Origin: Mycolicibacterium malmesburyense | GTDB taxonomy: Bacteria; Actinomycetota; Actinomycetes; Mycobacteriales; Mycobacteriaceae | Length of the DNA stretch: 57,743 nt | Direction of reading: 5' to 3' | Assembly (NCBI RefSeq): GCF_001050015.1 | Contig: NZ_CVTB01000255.1 | Coordinates: 1 to 57,743 of the forward strand | Part shown: piece by piece, positions 18,050-26,058 of the stretch | How positions within the stretch are numbered: the first letter of the stretch is position 1 | How the letters are laid out: every line of letters starts with the position of its first letter | Notes under the pieces: model-generated | Databases searched by the model: none | Told to the model about the DNA's origin: nothing | Seen by the model: only the letters and a program-made list of their open reading frames with translations | Program-made: the position numbers and the translations under genes

Positions 18050-19531
18050 GTGCCGGAAAGCTTCACCGCCGAGTTCGCGGCCGGGCTGGCCCGCTACGGC
18101 GACCACCCCTGTATCGAGTTCGAGGGCCGGTGGTACAGCGGTGACGAGGTGACGGCGTACGGCCGCGCGATCGCTCAGGCGCTGCGGGACGCCGGTGTCG
18201 CCGACGACGCCCCCGTCGGCCTGGTGGTCCGCAACCGGCTGCCGCACGCCTCGGCGATCATCGGGTTCCTCGCCGCGGGGCGCACGGTGTCGATGATCTA
18301 TTCGTTCCAGTCGCCGGAGTCCATCGGCCGCGACATCGAAACGCTCGCGCTGTCGGCGATCGTGGCCGACGCCGAAGACTGGACCGCGCCGGTCGTCGAC
18401 GCCGCATGCCGGGCCGGCAGCGCGGGGGTATCGATATCAAGCCGGCAACCGATCGTCGCTGCGGTGCCGGGCCTGGAACGCCGGGATCCGCAACGCGCGC
18501 ATGCGGCGCCCGAACCCGGTGTGGCACTGCAGATTCTGACCAGCGGCACGACCGGCCCACCGAAGCGGCAGTCGATCAGGACCGCGGTGCTCGAACGCAC
18601 GGTTTTCAGCGTCACCAGCGGTGAGGCCGCGCCCGCCGACGCCCCGCCGGAACTCGCGTACTGGCAGTTCGGCGGAATCGGCGTGTGCCAACTGATCGCC
18701 GGCGTGTACAACGGCAGGCGGATCGCGATGCTCGAACGGTTCAGCGTCGCCGACTACGTGGACCTGGTGAAGCGTCACCGCATCACGCGTTCGGGTGTAC
18801 AGCCCGCCGTCATCCGAATGCTGCTCGACGCCGACGTCGCCAAGGAGGATCTGGCGTCGCTGAACTTCTTGATCAGCGCCTCGGGGCCGTTGGATCCCGA
18901 GACCCGCGACGAGTTCGAGGCCAAATACGGCATTCCGATCGTCCTGGCCTACGGCGCAACCGAGTTCGCGGGCTCACTGTGTGCCTGGACGCCGGAGATG
19001 CAACGCGACTTCGGTTCGGCCAAACGCAACAGCGTCGGAAGGCCCCTGCCGGACGTCGAGCTGCGCATCATCGACCCCGACACCGGGAACGAGCTCGCGG
19101 TGGGCGAGCCCGGCCTGCTGGAGGCCAGGGTCGCGCCGATCGGCCCGGATTGGATCCGCACCACCGACATCGCGTCGATCGATGCCGACGGCTTCGTCAC
19201 CCTGCACGGCAGGGCCGACGGTGCGATCAACCGCGGTGGGTTCAAGATTCTGCCGGAAATCGTTCGGCGCGTCCTGATCTCGCACCCAGCCGTGCGCGAC
19301 GCGTGTGTGGTCGGCGTGCGCGACGCCCGTCTGGGCGAGGTCCCGGTCGCGGCCATCGAGGTTCCACCGGGGCTGCCGGTGCCCTCGGACGACGAACTCG
19401 CCGACCTCGTCCGCCGGTCGCTGCCGGTGTACAACGTGCCGGTGGCGTTCTCGGTCGTCGACGAACTGCCGCGCAACCCCGCGCTGAAGGTGAGCCTTCC
19501 CGCCGTCGCCGCGCTGTTCGAGCCGCGTTAG
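18050..19531 (+). CDS. AMP-binding acyl-CoA synthetase (FadD-like)
   Basis: A 493-residue ANL-superfamily adenylate-forming ligase. The P-loop motif LTSGTTGPPK is near residues 162-171, AYGATEFAGS is the A5-like motif, the ATP-contacting Asp lies in RTTDIASIDADGFVTLHGRADG, and INRGGFKI is the hinge. The C-terminal lysine appears as NPALKVSL, where most members have a TGKV-like sequence, so the adenylation Lys looks retained with a divergent context. Start is GTG at 18050. Substrate is unknown. Its stop overlaps the convergent PNPOx-like gene by three bases. Confidence 0.88.
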   Translation: MPESFTAEFAAGLARYGDHPCIEFEGRWYSGDEVTAYGRAIAQALRDAGVADDAPVGLVVRNRLPHASAIIGFLAAGRTVSMIYSFQSPESIGRDIETLALSAIVADAEDWTAPVVDAACRAGSAGVSISSRQPIVAAVPGLERRDPQRAHAAPEPGVALQILTSGTTGPPKRQSIRTAVLERTVFSVTSGEAAPADAPPELAYWQFGGIGVCQLIAGVYNGRRIAMLERFSVADYVDLVKRHRITRSGVQPAVIRMLLDADVAKEDLASLNFLISASGPLDPETRDEFEAKYGIPIVLAYGATEFAGSLCAWTPEMQRDFGSAKRNSVGRPLPDVELRIIDPDTGNELAVGEPGLLEARVAPIGPDWIRTTDIASIDADGFVTLHGRADGAINRGGFKILPEIVRRVLISHPAVRDACVVGVRDARLGEVPVAAIEVPPGLPVPSDDELADLVRRSLPVYNVPVAFSVVDELPRNPALKVSLPAVAALFEPR

Positions 19532-19953
19532 AGAGCCCCGAGGTCGGACGACAGCCAGTGTTGCGGCTTCATGAAGATCACCACGCTGGGGCCGTGCTCG
19601 CGGCGCGCGAACTCGAGGTAGCCATCGACCTTTTCGGGTGGGAGATAGCGCTTGGTGACCTCGACGAGGTGCTCGTCGGTGGCGGGTTCGATGCGGCTGA
19701 CCGGACCGTCGACGGCCACATACCGGACCGTCGGCTCTAGGCGCTGAACCATCAGCGTGAACTCGCCCTGACTCTCGATGAGCCGGTGCTTTCGGGAGCC
19801 GTCGCCGGTGAGCACCCACGGCTCGCCGCCGGGTGAGTACTGGTACCAGACCGGGACGGTCAGCGGGCCGCGTTTGTCGCCTGCGCTGACCGACAGCGCG
19901 GCAACGAGGGGTTCGGCCAGAAACTGTTCGCGGTCGTCTTTGGAGAGGGCCAT
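19528..19953 (-). CDS. PNPOx-like (split beta-barrel) flavin/F420 protein
   Basis: A 141-residue pyridoxamine-5'-phosphate-oxidase-like protein. It begins DREQFLAEPLVAALSVSAGDKRGPLTVPVWYQYSPGGEPWVLTG, the usual barrel start of FMN or F420-binding small oxidoreductases in mycobacteria. The KHRLIESQGEFTLMVQ segment is also typical. Whether it binds FMN, F420 or haem cannot be decided here. Not related in detail to the true PdxH at 49569. Confidence 0.85.
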   Translation of the reverse strand: MALSKDDREQFLAEPLVAALSVSAGDKRGPLTVPVWYQYSPGGEPWVLTGDGSRKHRLIESQGEFTLMVQRLEPTVRYVAVDGPVSRIEPATDEHLVEVTKRYLPPEKVDGYLEFARREHGPSVVIFMKPQHWLSSDLGAL

Positions 19954-19999
19954 GGCGTCACGCTAACGCCGCCCTCCGTCAGATTTCGGGGATCGAGCG

Positions 20000-20215
20000 T
20001 CAGCAGCCGACCCGCGAGAAGAACGCCACAGCGACGAGGCCGATCACGAATGCCACCTGTGGCTGACCCATCGCCAGGGTGCTCGCGACGCCTGCGATCG
20101 CAGCGATCGCGATGACGGTGAGCAGAAGCAGGTAGAACCATCGAACGTGGTGATGAGCCTCGCCGCCGGCCCGCATATGGTGCGATTCGATTCCCGTCGC
20201 TGGGTCACGGACCAC
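20000..20215 (-). CDS. Small two-helix membrane protein
   Basis: About 71 residues. A short His-rich N-terminus (ESHHMRAGGEAHHH) precedes two hydrophobic segments near 26-48 and 53-67. The GTG at 20215 is preferred because AAGGAGG ends five bases upstream; no ATG fits. The Shine-Dalgarno sequence is immediately preceded by one arm of a perfect 10-bp hairpin, suggesting translational control. Family and function are not recognised. The His cluster could bind metal, which is speculation. Confidence 0.65.
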   Translation of the reverse strand: MVRDPATGIESHHMRAGGEAHHHVRWFYLLLLTVIAIAAIAGVASTLAMGQPQVAFVIGLVAVAFFSRVGC

Positions 20216-20220
20216 GTCCG

Positions 20221-20265
20221 CCTCCTTGTGGCTCACGTCACATGAAAACTGCGTTGTGAGCCACA
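20221..20265 (-). promoter_or_regulatory. Leader hairpin abutting the Shine-Dalgarno sequence
   Basis: TGTGGCTCAC (20227-20236) and GTGAGCCACA (20256-20265) are perfect inverted 10-mers with a 19-base loop. In the transcript of the small membrane protein the second arm is followed directly by the Shine-Dalgarno AGGAGG (20226-20221). A CRP-like sequence with one mismatch (TGTGG-N6-TCACA, 20227-20242) overlaps the arm. It could act as an RNA hairpin or as a protein-binding DNA site. Confidence 0.5.
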
Positions 20266-20399
20266 CCATACAACACCTGGCGGCGAACGCAATCGCCGAC
20301 CGGAGGATGTCGCTGTTGCGGGCCGATAACGGCCCGACCACCGCTTTTGTGGTGGACACTGCGACGTGATCCGCAGTTAATTCGAAAGCTGAGCTAACA

Positions 20400-21803
20400 A
20401 TGACGGACCTCTGCCAGCTGCCCGCGCATGAGCTGGTCGCTCTGATGGCGGGTGGAACGGTCTCGTGCCGAGAGGTGGTCCAGGCCCACCTCGCGCGCAT
20501 CGACGCGGTGAATCCGGCGCTCAATGCGCTCGTGGTGGCCACCGATCCGCAACGGTGCCTGGAGGCCGCCGCCGAAGCCGATGACCGCGTCGCACGCGGG
20601 GCCCGGCTCGGTCGCGCCCACGGACTGCCGATCGCGGTCAAGGACGTCATGACGGTCGCCGGCCTCGAATGCTCCGGCGGCAGCCCGGCGCTGCGTGCCA
20701 TCGCCTCCGATGACGCGACGGCGGTGGCGCGGCTCCGTGCCGAAGGGGCGATCGTCCTCGGTCTCACAAACGTTCCCGAGATGGGCCGCGGCGGCGAGTC
20801 GAGCAACCACCTCTACGGCCGCACCAACAACCCGTTCGACCTGTCGAGGACGCCGGGCGGAAGCAGCGGCGGCTCGGCGGCGGTGGTCTGCGCGGGCGGC
20901 GTGGCGCTGAGCGTCGGGTCGGATGGCGGTGGCAGCATTCGGCAGCCGTCGCACAACACCGGAATCGCGGGCCTCAAGCCGACCCACGGGCGGATCCCGC
21001 GTACTGGCAGCGTCTTCGGCGATGCCCTCGGCATCTTCGGGCCGTTCAACTGCTACGGCCCATTGGCGAGGTCCGTCGCCGATCTGCACCTGGGCCTGTC
21101 GATCATGGCCGGTCCGGATCTGCGCGATCCCTACGCGGCGCCCGCGCCGCTGGGCGAACCCGGTGACGTCGACCTGTCGGGCCTTCGGGTCGCCACCTTC
21201 CTCGACGACGGCATCTCGCCGCCCGCCGACGATGTCGCGGCCGTCGTCGGCGACGCGGTCCGGGTGTTGACGGACGCGGTCGGTCGCGTCGAGCACAACG
21301 CGCCACTGTGCCTCGGACGCACGATCGAGTTGCTATGGGAGTCGGTGTTTCTCGGCGGCGACCGTGGCGAGGGGTTCGAAGCCGACTTGGCGGCGATCGG
21401 GGCGACCGATCCCTCCGAGGAACTCGCCGAGTTCCTCAGGCAGGCACGGCTGGTCGACTTCTCGCTGTCCGAGGCGCGGCGGCGGCTGACCGAGATCGAC
21501 GCCTACCGCATCGAGATGCTCGAGTTCATGGCCGACTACGACGTGATCGTCGGGCCCGCGATGCCGACCGCGGCCAAGCCGCACCACCACGGGCTCGTCG
21601 AGATTTCGGATTTCTCCCACCTGATGGCGCACAACCTCACCGGCTGGCCGGCCGTCGTCGTCCGCTGCGGAACGTCGACGGAGGGCCTGCCCGTCGGTGT
21701 GCAGATCGTGGCCCGGCCGTGGGAGGACGCGACCGCCCTCGCCGTGGCGGGTCTGCTGGAAACGGCGCTGGGAGGATGGCGCCCTCCGCCACCGGCCGCA
21801 TAG
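20400..21803 (+). CDS. Amidase (amidase-signature family)
   Basis: A 467-residue amidase-signature hydrolase. The Ser-cisSer-Lys triad is visible: Lys81 in GLPIAVKDVMTVAG, the cis-Ser155 in TPGGSSGGSAA, and nucleophile Ser179 in DGGGSIRQPS, with the usual 24-residue spacing between the last two. It hydrolyses amide bonds, but substrates range widely in this family (amides, fatty amides, peptides). It is divergent from the small membrane protein and precedes an F420-type LLM gene after 11 bp, so the two probably share a transcript. Confidence 0.92.
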   Translation: MTDLCQLPAHELVALMAGGTVSCREVVQAHLARIDAVNPALNALVVATDPQRCLEAAAEADDRVARGARLGRAHGLPIAVKDVMTVAGLECSGGSPALRAIASDDATAVARLRAEGAIVLGLTNVPEMGRGGESSNHLYGRTNNPFDLSRTPGGSSGGSAAVVCAGGVALSVGSDGGGSIRQPSHNTGIAGLKPTHGRIPRTGSVFGDALGIFGPFNCYGPLARSVADLHLGLSIMAGPDLRDPYAAPAPLGEPGDVDLSGLRVATFLDDGISPPADDVAAVVGDAVRVLTDAVGRVEHNAPLCLGRTIELLWESVFLGGDRGEGFEADLAAIGATDPSEELAEFLRQARLVDFSLSEARRRLTEIDAYRIEMLEFMADYDVIVGPAMPTAAKPHHHGLVEISDFSHLMAHNLTGWPAVVVRCGTSTEGLPVGVQIVARPWEDATALAVAGLLETALGGWRPPPPAA

Positions 21804-21814
21804 AGTCGGGTCCC

Positions 21815-22807
21815 ATGCGCTTCGGACTGTTCATCCCGCAGGGCTGGCGACTCGATCTGATCGACATTTCTCCCGCAGAGCAGTGGGCGGTGATGCGCGA
21901 CCTCGCCGACTACGCCGACCGCAGCGACGCCTGGGACTCGCTGTGGGTCTACGACCACTTCCACACGGTTCCGGTGCCCACCGTGGAGGCCACCCACGAG
22001 GCGTGGACCCTGATGGCCGCGTACGCCGCGACGACGTCGCGCATCAAGCTCGGCCAGATGTGCACGGCGATGAGCTACCGCAATCCGGTGTATCTGGCCA
22101 AGGTTGCCGCCACCGCGGACATCGTCTCCGGCGGCCGCATCCAGATGGGTATCGGCGCCGGATGGTACGAACACGAATGGCGCGCTTACGGTTACGGCTT
22201 CCCGTCGGCCGGGGTGCGGCTGGCCCGCCTCGACGAAGGCGTGCAGATCATGCGCGACGCCTGGCGCGACGGTACGGTCACCTTCGACGGCAAGCATTAT
22301 CAGGTTTCCGGGGCGATCGTCGAGCCGAAGCCGTTGCAGGACAACGGAATTCCGCTGTGGATTGCCGGTGGGGGCGAGAAGGTGACGTTGCGGATCGCGG
22401 CGAAGTACGCGCAGTACACTAATTTCACCTGTGAGCCAGGAGGGTTCACCCACAAGTCGCAGGTGCTGGCCGACCACTGCCGCGAGGTCGGCACCGACTA
22501 CAACGCGATCGTGCGCTCGGCCAACTTCAATGCGGTGATCGGCGAATCGGAATCCGACGTCAAGGAGAGGGTGGCGCGGCTGCGGGCCCGGCAGGTCACC
22601 AAGGCCGACGAGTCGGCGGTCGACGCGATGCTCGGCACCGTCTCCGCGCCCGAATCGGCCAGCGGCACACCCGAGCAGGTGGTCGAGAAGCTGGAGAAGA
22701 TGCGCCGACTCGGCTGCGAGTACGCCATCCTGTACTTCCCCGAGGCCGCGTACGACCGCTCGGGCATCGAACTGTTCGAGAAACAGGTCATCCCCGCCCT
22801 GAGCTAG
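21815..22807 (+). CDS. LLM-class F420-dependent oxidoreductase
   Basis: A 330-residue luciferase-like TIM-barrel protein. The start MRFGLFIPQG, SLWVYDHFHTVPVP, and GIGAGWYEHEWRAYGYGFPSAGVRLARLDEG are typical of mycobacterial F420-dependent LLM enzymes rather than FMN monooxygenases. The ATG at 21815 is used; the frame extends upstream over the amidase gene without meaning. Reaction and substrate are unknown. Confidence 0.88.
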   Translation: MRFGLFIPQGWRLDLIDISPAEQWAVMRDLADYADRSDAWDSLWVYDHFHTVPVPTVEATHEAWTLMAAYAATTSRIKLGQMCTAMSYRNPVYLAKVAATADIVSGGRIQMGIGAGWYEHEWRAYGYGFPSAGVRLARLDEGVQIMRDAWRDGTVTFDGKHYQVSGAIVEPKPLQDNGIPLWIAGGGEKVTLRIAAKYAQYTNFTCEPGGFTHKSQVLADHCREVGTDYNAIVRSANFNAVIGESESDVKERVARLRARQVTKADESAVDAMLGTVSAPESASGTPEQVVEKLEKMRRLGCEYAILYFPEAAYDRSGIELFEKQVIPALS

Positions 22808-22898
22808 GGCGCGGCGAAGTTCTCCCGACCGTTACCCATCGGGTCTTATTTCGGGGGCGGTCGGTGTTGTGGTGGTATCAGCCGAGAGGAGCGCCGCC

Positions 22899-23224
22899 AT
22901 GACGGAGAACATCGCGGCCCTGGTGACCGGGGCCAACCGGGGGTTGGGGCGCAGGCCGGGGCCTACTCCGCGGCCAAGGCTGCGGCGTGGACGATGACCG
23001 ATGCGCTGCGAACGGAGTTGGCGCCGCGAGGAATTCACGTCTCGGCGCTGCATGTGGGCTACATGGACACCGACATGGTGAGCGACATCCCGGCCGATCA
23101 GAAGATCGACCCGGCGGTGGTCGCCGCCCAGGCCGTCGCCGGACTGCTCAACGGCGATCCGGAGATCCTCGCCGACGACCTGTCCCGGTCGGTGAAGGCT
23201 GGCCTCTCGACCGCGAACACCTGA
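22899..23224 (+). pseudogene. SDR gene with internal deletion and frameshift
   Basis: The first codons read MTENIAALVTGANRGLG, a classical SDR cofactor loop. The sequence then jumps, out of frame, into AQAGAYSAAKAAAWTMTDALRTEL, which holds the SDR catalytic Tyr and Lys, and continues normally to the stop at 23224. About 130 residues between the glycine loop and the active site are missing. The join lies near 22945-22965 in G-rich sequence with short GGGGC repeats. The C-terminal 76 residues form an ORF from 22994, but no working enzyme is possible. Confidence 0.85.
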
Positions 23225-23809
23225 TCACGGCGTCGGCGGAATCGGTCCTTCCGGCGGAATCGCTTGGCCGGGGGGCGGAGCGTCGTAGTACCCGGGCGGC
23301 GGCGGGCCGTCCAACGGGTAGTAGCCGGGCGGCAGCGGCGGACCGCCCTCCGCCGGCGGTGCGACCGGTGGGCCGTTGGACTCCGGGGCGGTCAGCGAGG
23401 TGTAGCCGGGCGGCAGTTGCGGTGCGGGGCCCGCGCCGGGCGGCGGCGGTGCCCCGACCGGGGCCTGACCGGGCGGCATCGCGGCGAACCCGTAAGGGTC
23501 CTGCGCCTGACGCCATGCGTCGCGGAGGAAGCCGAGCGGGCCCGGGCTCGAACCCTGGCCGTACTGCGGATTGGCGATCTCCGGCACAGGCGGGGGCCCG
23601 ACCGGCGGAGGCGCGGGCGGCGGATCCGCCGCGTCGGCAGGAGCGACGTACGGCTGACCCGGAGACGGCGGCGCGCCGGGCGTCCCGGGCACGGGTGGGA
23701 CCGCGGGATCAGCGCTCGCAAGCCCGGCCGACGTCAGCGCACCCAGGCTGAGGGCGACGCCGGCCAGCGTGGCGGCCCGCACGGACGTGGCGCGACGGCG
23801 TCTGGTCAT
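23225..23809 (-). CDS. Exported proline-rich protein
   Basis: A 194-residue protein with a signal peptide: RRRR start, hydrophobic segment near 10-28 and a likely cleavage after LASA before DPAVPP. The mature part is very rich in Pro, Gly and Ala with PPGYY-type repeats (LPPGYTS, LPPGYYPLD, PPGYYDAPPPG). Such proteins sit in or span the mycobacterial cell wall. No enzyme domain is seen. It is convergent with the SDR pseudogene; the two stops touch. Confidence 0.75.
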   Translation of the reverse strand: MTRRRRATSVRAATLAGVALSLGALTSAGLASADPAVPPVPGTPGAPPSPGQPYVAPADAADPPPAPPPVGPPPVPEIANPQYGQGSSPGPLGFLRDAWRQAQDPYGFAAMPPGQAPVGAPPPPGAGPAPQLPPGYTSLTAPESNGPPVAPPAEGGPPLPPGYYPLDGPPPPGYYDAPPPGQAIPPEGPIPPTP

Positions 23810-23940
23810 GGGTAAGCAGGCTAGCTGCTACCCGTCACGGGCGCTCGGTTACGACGGTCGCGGTGGGGGCCGGCGCGACGTCACTAAGATTGGGTTTTCG
23901 CCACACCCCGATTCGACCAGCCCTCGATAGGAAGCCCGCG

Positions 23941-24285
23941 ATGAACAAGACCTCGCTGACCGCGCTCGCCCGTGAGCAACTCGAGACGGCCCGCGCCGCC
24001 AGCAGTGGCCGCAGCGCGCACACAGTGTACGGCGGCCACGAGCACTCGCTGCGTCAGACGTTGATCGCGTTGACCGCAGGTAACTCCCTCGACGAGCACG
24101 AGACGAACGGGGAGGCCACGCTGCAGGTGCTGCAGGGACGGGTTCGGCTGACCCAGGACTCGACCAACTGGGACGGTTCGGCAGGCGACCACATCGTGGT
24201 GCCGAACGCCCGGCACGGCCTGCAGGCGCTCGAGGACTCCGCGGTGCTGCTGACGGTGTCGAACCCGGTGGGCCCGCACGTCTAG
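23941..24285 (+). CDS. Small cupin-domain protein
   Basis: A 114-residue single cupin. The barrel motifs read GNSLDEHETNGEATLQVLQGRVRL and GDHIVVPNARHGLQALEDSAVLLTV. Metal-ligand histidines are reduced compared with enzymes, so it may be a sensor or stress-related binding protein. Start ATG at 23941 is preferred over an upstream extension. It is convergent with the XPB helicase gene, 5 bp away. Confidence 0.82.
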   Translation: MNKTSLTALAREQLETARAASSGRSAHTVYGGHEHSLRQTLIALTAGNSLDEHETNGEATLQVLQGRVRLTQDSTNWDGSAGDHIVVPNARHGLQALEDSAVLLTVSNPVGPHV

Positions 24286-24290
24286 TTGGT

Positions 24291-25940
24291 CTAGATGGTC
24301 GGCCCCAGCAGGTCGTCGGCGTCCTTGATGACGTAGCCGTAGCCCTGCTCGGCCAGAAACCGCTGGCGGTGGGCGGCGTACTCGGCGTCGAGGCTGTCGC
24401 GGGAGACGACGGAGTAGAAGATCGCACCGCCGCCGTCGGCCTTGGGCCGAAGTAACCGGCCCAACCGCTGCGCCTCTTCCTGGCGCGATCCGAACGTCCC
24501 CGAAACCTGCACGGCCACACTGGCTTCCGGTAGGTCGATGGAGAAGTTGGCGACCTTCGACACCACCAGCGTCGAAATCTCTCCGCGACGGAACTGATCG
24601 AACAGCGATTCGCGTTCTGCGGTCTTGGTCGACCCCTGGATGACCGGCGCGTCGAGTTCCTGCCCGAGTTCCTCGAGCTGGTCGAGGTAGGCGCCGATCA
24701 CCAGCGTCTGTTCGCCCTTGTGCTTGTCGAGGATCGACTTGACCACCGCGACCTTCGTGTGCGCCGTCGAACACAGCTTGTACCGCTCGTCGGGTTCGGC
24801 GGTGGCGTAGAGCATCCGCTCGTTGTCGGTCATCGTCACACGCACCTCGACGCACTCGGCGGGCGCGATCCAGCCCTGCGCCTCGATGTCCTTCCAGGGC
24901 GCGTCGTACCGCTTGGGCCCGATGAGTGAGAACACGTCGCCCTCGCGGCCGTCTTCACGAATCAGCGTGGCGGTCAAGCCGAGTCGACGCCGCGACTGCA
25001 AGTCGGCGGTCATCCGGAACACCGGCGCAGGCAGCAGGTGCACCTCGTCGTAGATGATCAGGCCCCAGTCGCGGCTGTCGAACAGCTCCAGGTGCCGGTA
25101 CTCGCCCTTGGTGCGACGGGTGATCACCTGATAGGTGGCGATGGTCACCGGGCGGATCTCCTTGCGCTCGCCGGAGTATTCGCCGATCTCGTTCTCGGTG
25201 AGCGAAGTTCGGTTGATCAGCTCGCGCTTCCACTGCCTGCCCGCGACGGTGTTGGTCACCAGGATCAGCGTGGTGGCCGAGGCCTTTGCCATCGCGGCCG
25301 CGCCGACGAGCGTCTTACCCGCACCGCAGGGCAGCACGACGACGCCGGATCCGCCTTCCCAGAACGAGTCCGTGGCCATCTGTTGGTAGTCGCGGAGGTG
25401 CCACCCGTTCTGCGCCAGGTCGATCGGGTGCTTCTCGCCGTCGACGTAACCCGCGAGATCTTCTGCGGGCCAACCGATCTTGAGTAGCATCTGCTTGACG
25501 CGGCCGCGCTCGCTGCCGTGAACGACCACGGTGTCGTCGTCGATGCGCGCTCCGAGCATCGGTGCGATCTTCTTGTTGCGCAGCACCTCCTCGAGCACCG
25601 CGCGGTCCAGGCTCACCAGGGTCAGGCCGTGCGCCGGATGCTTCACCAGTTGCAGGCGGCCGTAGCGGGCCATGGTGTCGACGATGTCGACCAGCAGCGG
25701 CTGCGGCACCGCATAGCGGGAGAACGACACCAGCGCGTCGACGACCTGTTCGGCGTCGTGCCCCGCGGCGCGCGCGTTCCACAGCGCCAGCGGGGTGATC
25801 CGGTAGGTGTGTATGTGTTCGGGCGCACGCTCGAGTTCGGCGAACGGGGCGATCGCGGCGCGCGCGGCGCCTGCCTGTTCATGGTCGACCTCGAGCAGCA
25901 CCGTCTTGTCGGACTGCACGATGAGGGGGCCGTCGGTCAT
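24291..25940 (-). CDS. ercc3: XPB/Ercc3-type DNA helicase
   Basis: A 549-residue SF2 helicase like M. tuberculosis Rv0861c. Walker A is PCGAGKT (204-210), Walker B DEVH (298-301), motif III plus the XPB RED element is LTATLIRED (322-330), and motif VI is EAQRLGRLLRPK near 485-496. The N-terminal 150 residues are the mycobacterial damage-recognition-like region. Biochemically the mycobacterial enzyme is a 3'-5' ATP-dependent helicase. Start at 25940 (MTDGPLIVQSD) follows the conserved N-terminus rather than an ATG nine bases upstream. It lies downstream of the WYL partner gene on the same strand. Confidence 0.95.
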   Translation of the reverse strand: MTDGPLIVQSDKTVLLEVDHEQAGAARAAIAPFAELERAPEHIHTYRITPLALWNARAAGHDAEQVVDALVSFSRYAVPQPLLVDIVDTMARYGRLQLVKHPAHGLTLVSLDRAVLEEVLRNKKIAPMLGARIDDDTVVVHGSERGRVKQMLLKIGWPAEDLAGYVDGEKHPIDLAQNGWHLRDYQQMATDSFWEGGSGVVVLPCGAGKTLVGAAAMAKASATTLILVTNTVAGRQWKRELINRTSLTENEIGEYSGERKEIRPVTIATYQVITRRTKGEYRHLELFDSRDWGLIIYDEVHLLPAPVFRMTADLQSRRRLGLTATLIREDGREGDVFSLIGPKRYDAPWKDIEAQGWIAPAECVEVRVTMTDNERMLYATAEPDERYKLCSTAHTKVAVVKSILDKHKGEQTLVIGAYLDQLEELGQELDAPVIQGSTKTAERESLFDQFRRGEISTLVVSKVANFSIDLPEASVAVQVSGTFGSRQEEAQRLGRLLRPKADGGGAIFYSVVSRDSLDAEYAAHRQRFLAEQGYGYVIKDADDLLGPTI

Positions 25941-25977
25941 TTTGTCCATTATCCAGAACCGCCCGACGCCCCCATCG

Positions 25978-26038
25978 GCGAGCGACCGTGTCTGTCCGCC
26001 GACACGCCGTGTGAACTGGGCATTGCGCGGTCGCTCGC
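25978..26038. repeat. Intergenic palindrome between the WYL-protein and XPB genes
   Basis: GCGAGCGACCG (25978-25988) and CGGTCGCTCGC (26028-26038) are perfect inverted 11-mers with a 39-base centre that includes ACACGCCGTGTG-like internal symmetry. It separates two same-strand genes 118 bp apart, so it could attenuate transcription into the helicase gene or be a dispersed repeat of the genome. Confidence 0.65.
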
Positions 26039-26058
26039 TGCTTGCCAGGGGCCGCGCG

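Noticed and set aside
23225..23809. PE/PPE family membership for the Pro-rich protein
   Set aside because: It has a normal signal peptide and no PE or PPE N-terminal motif.
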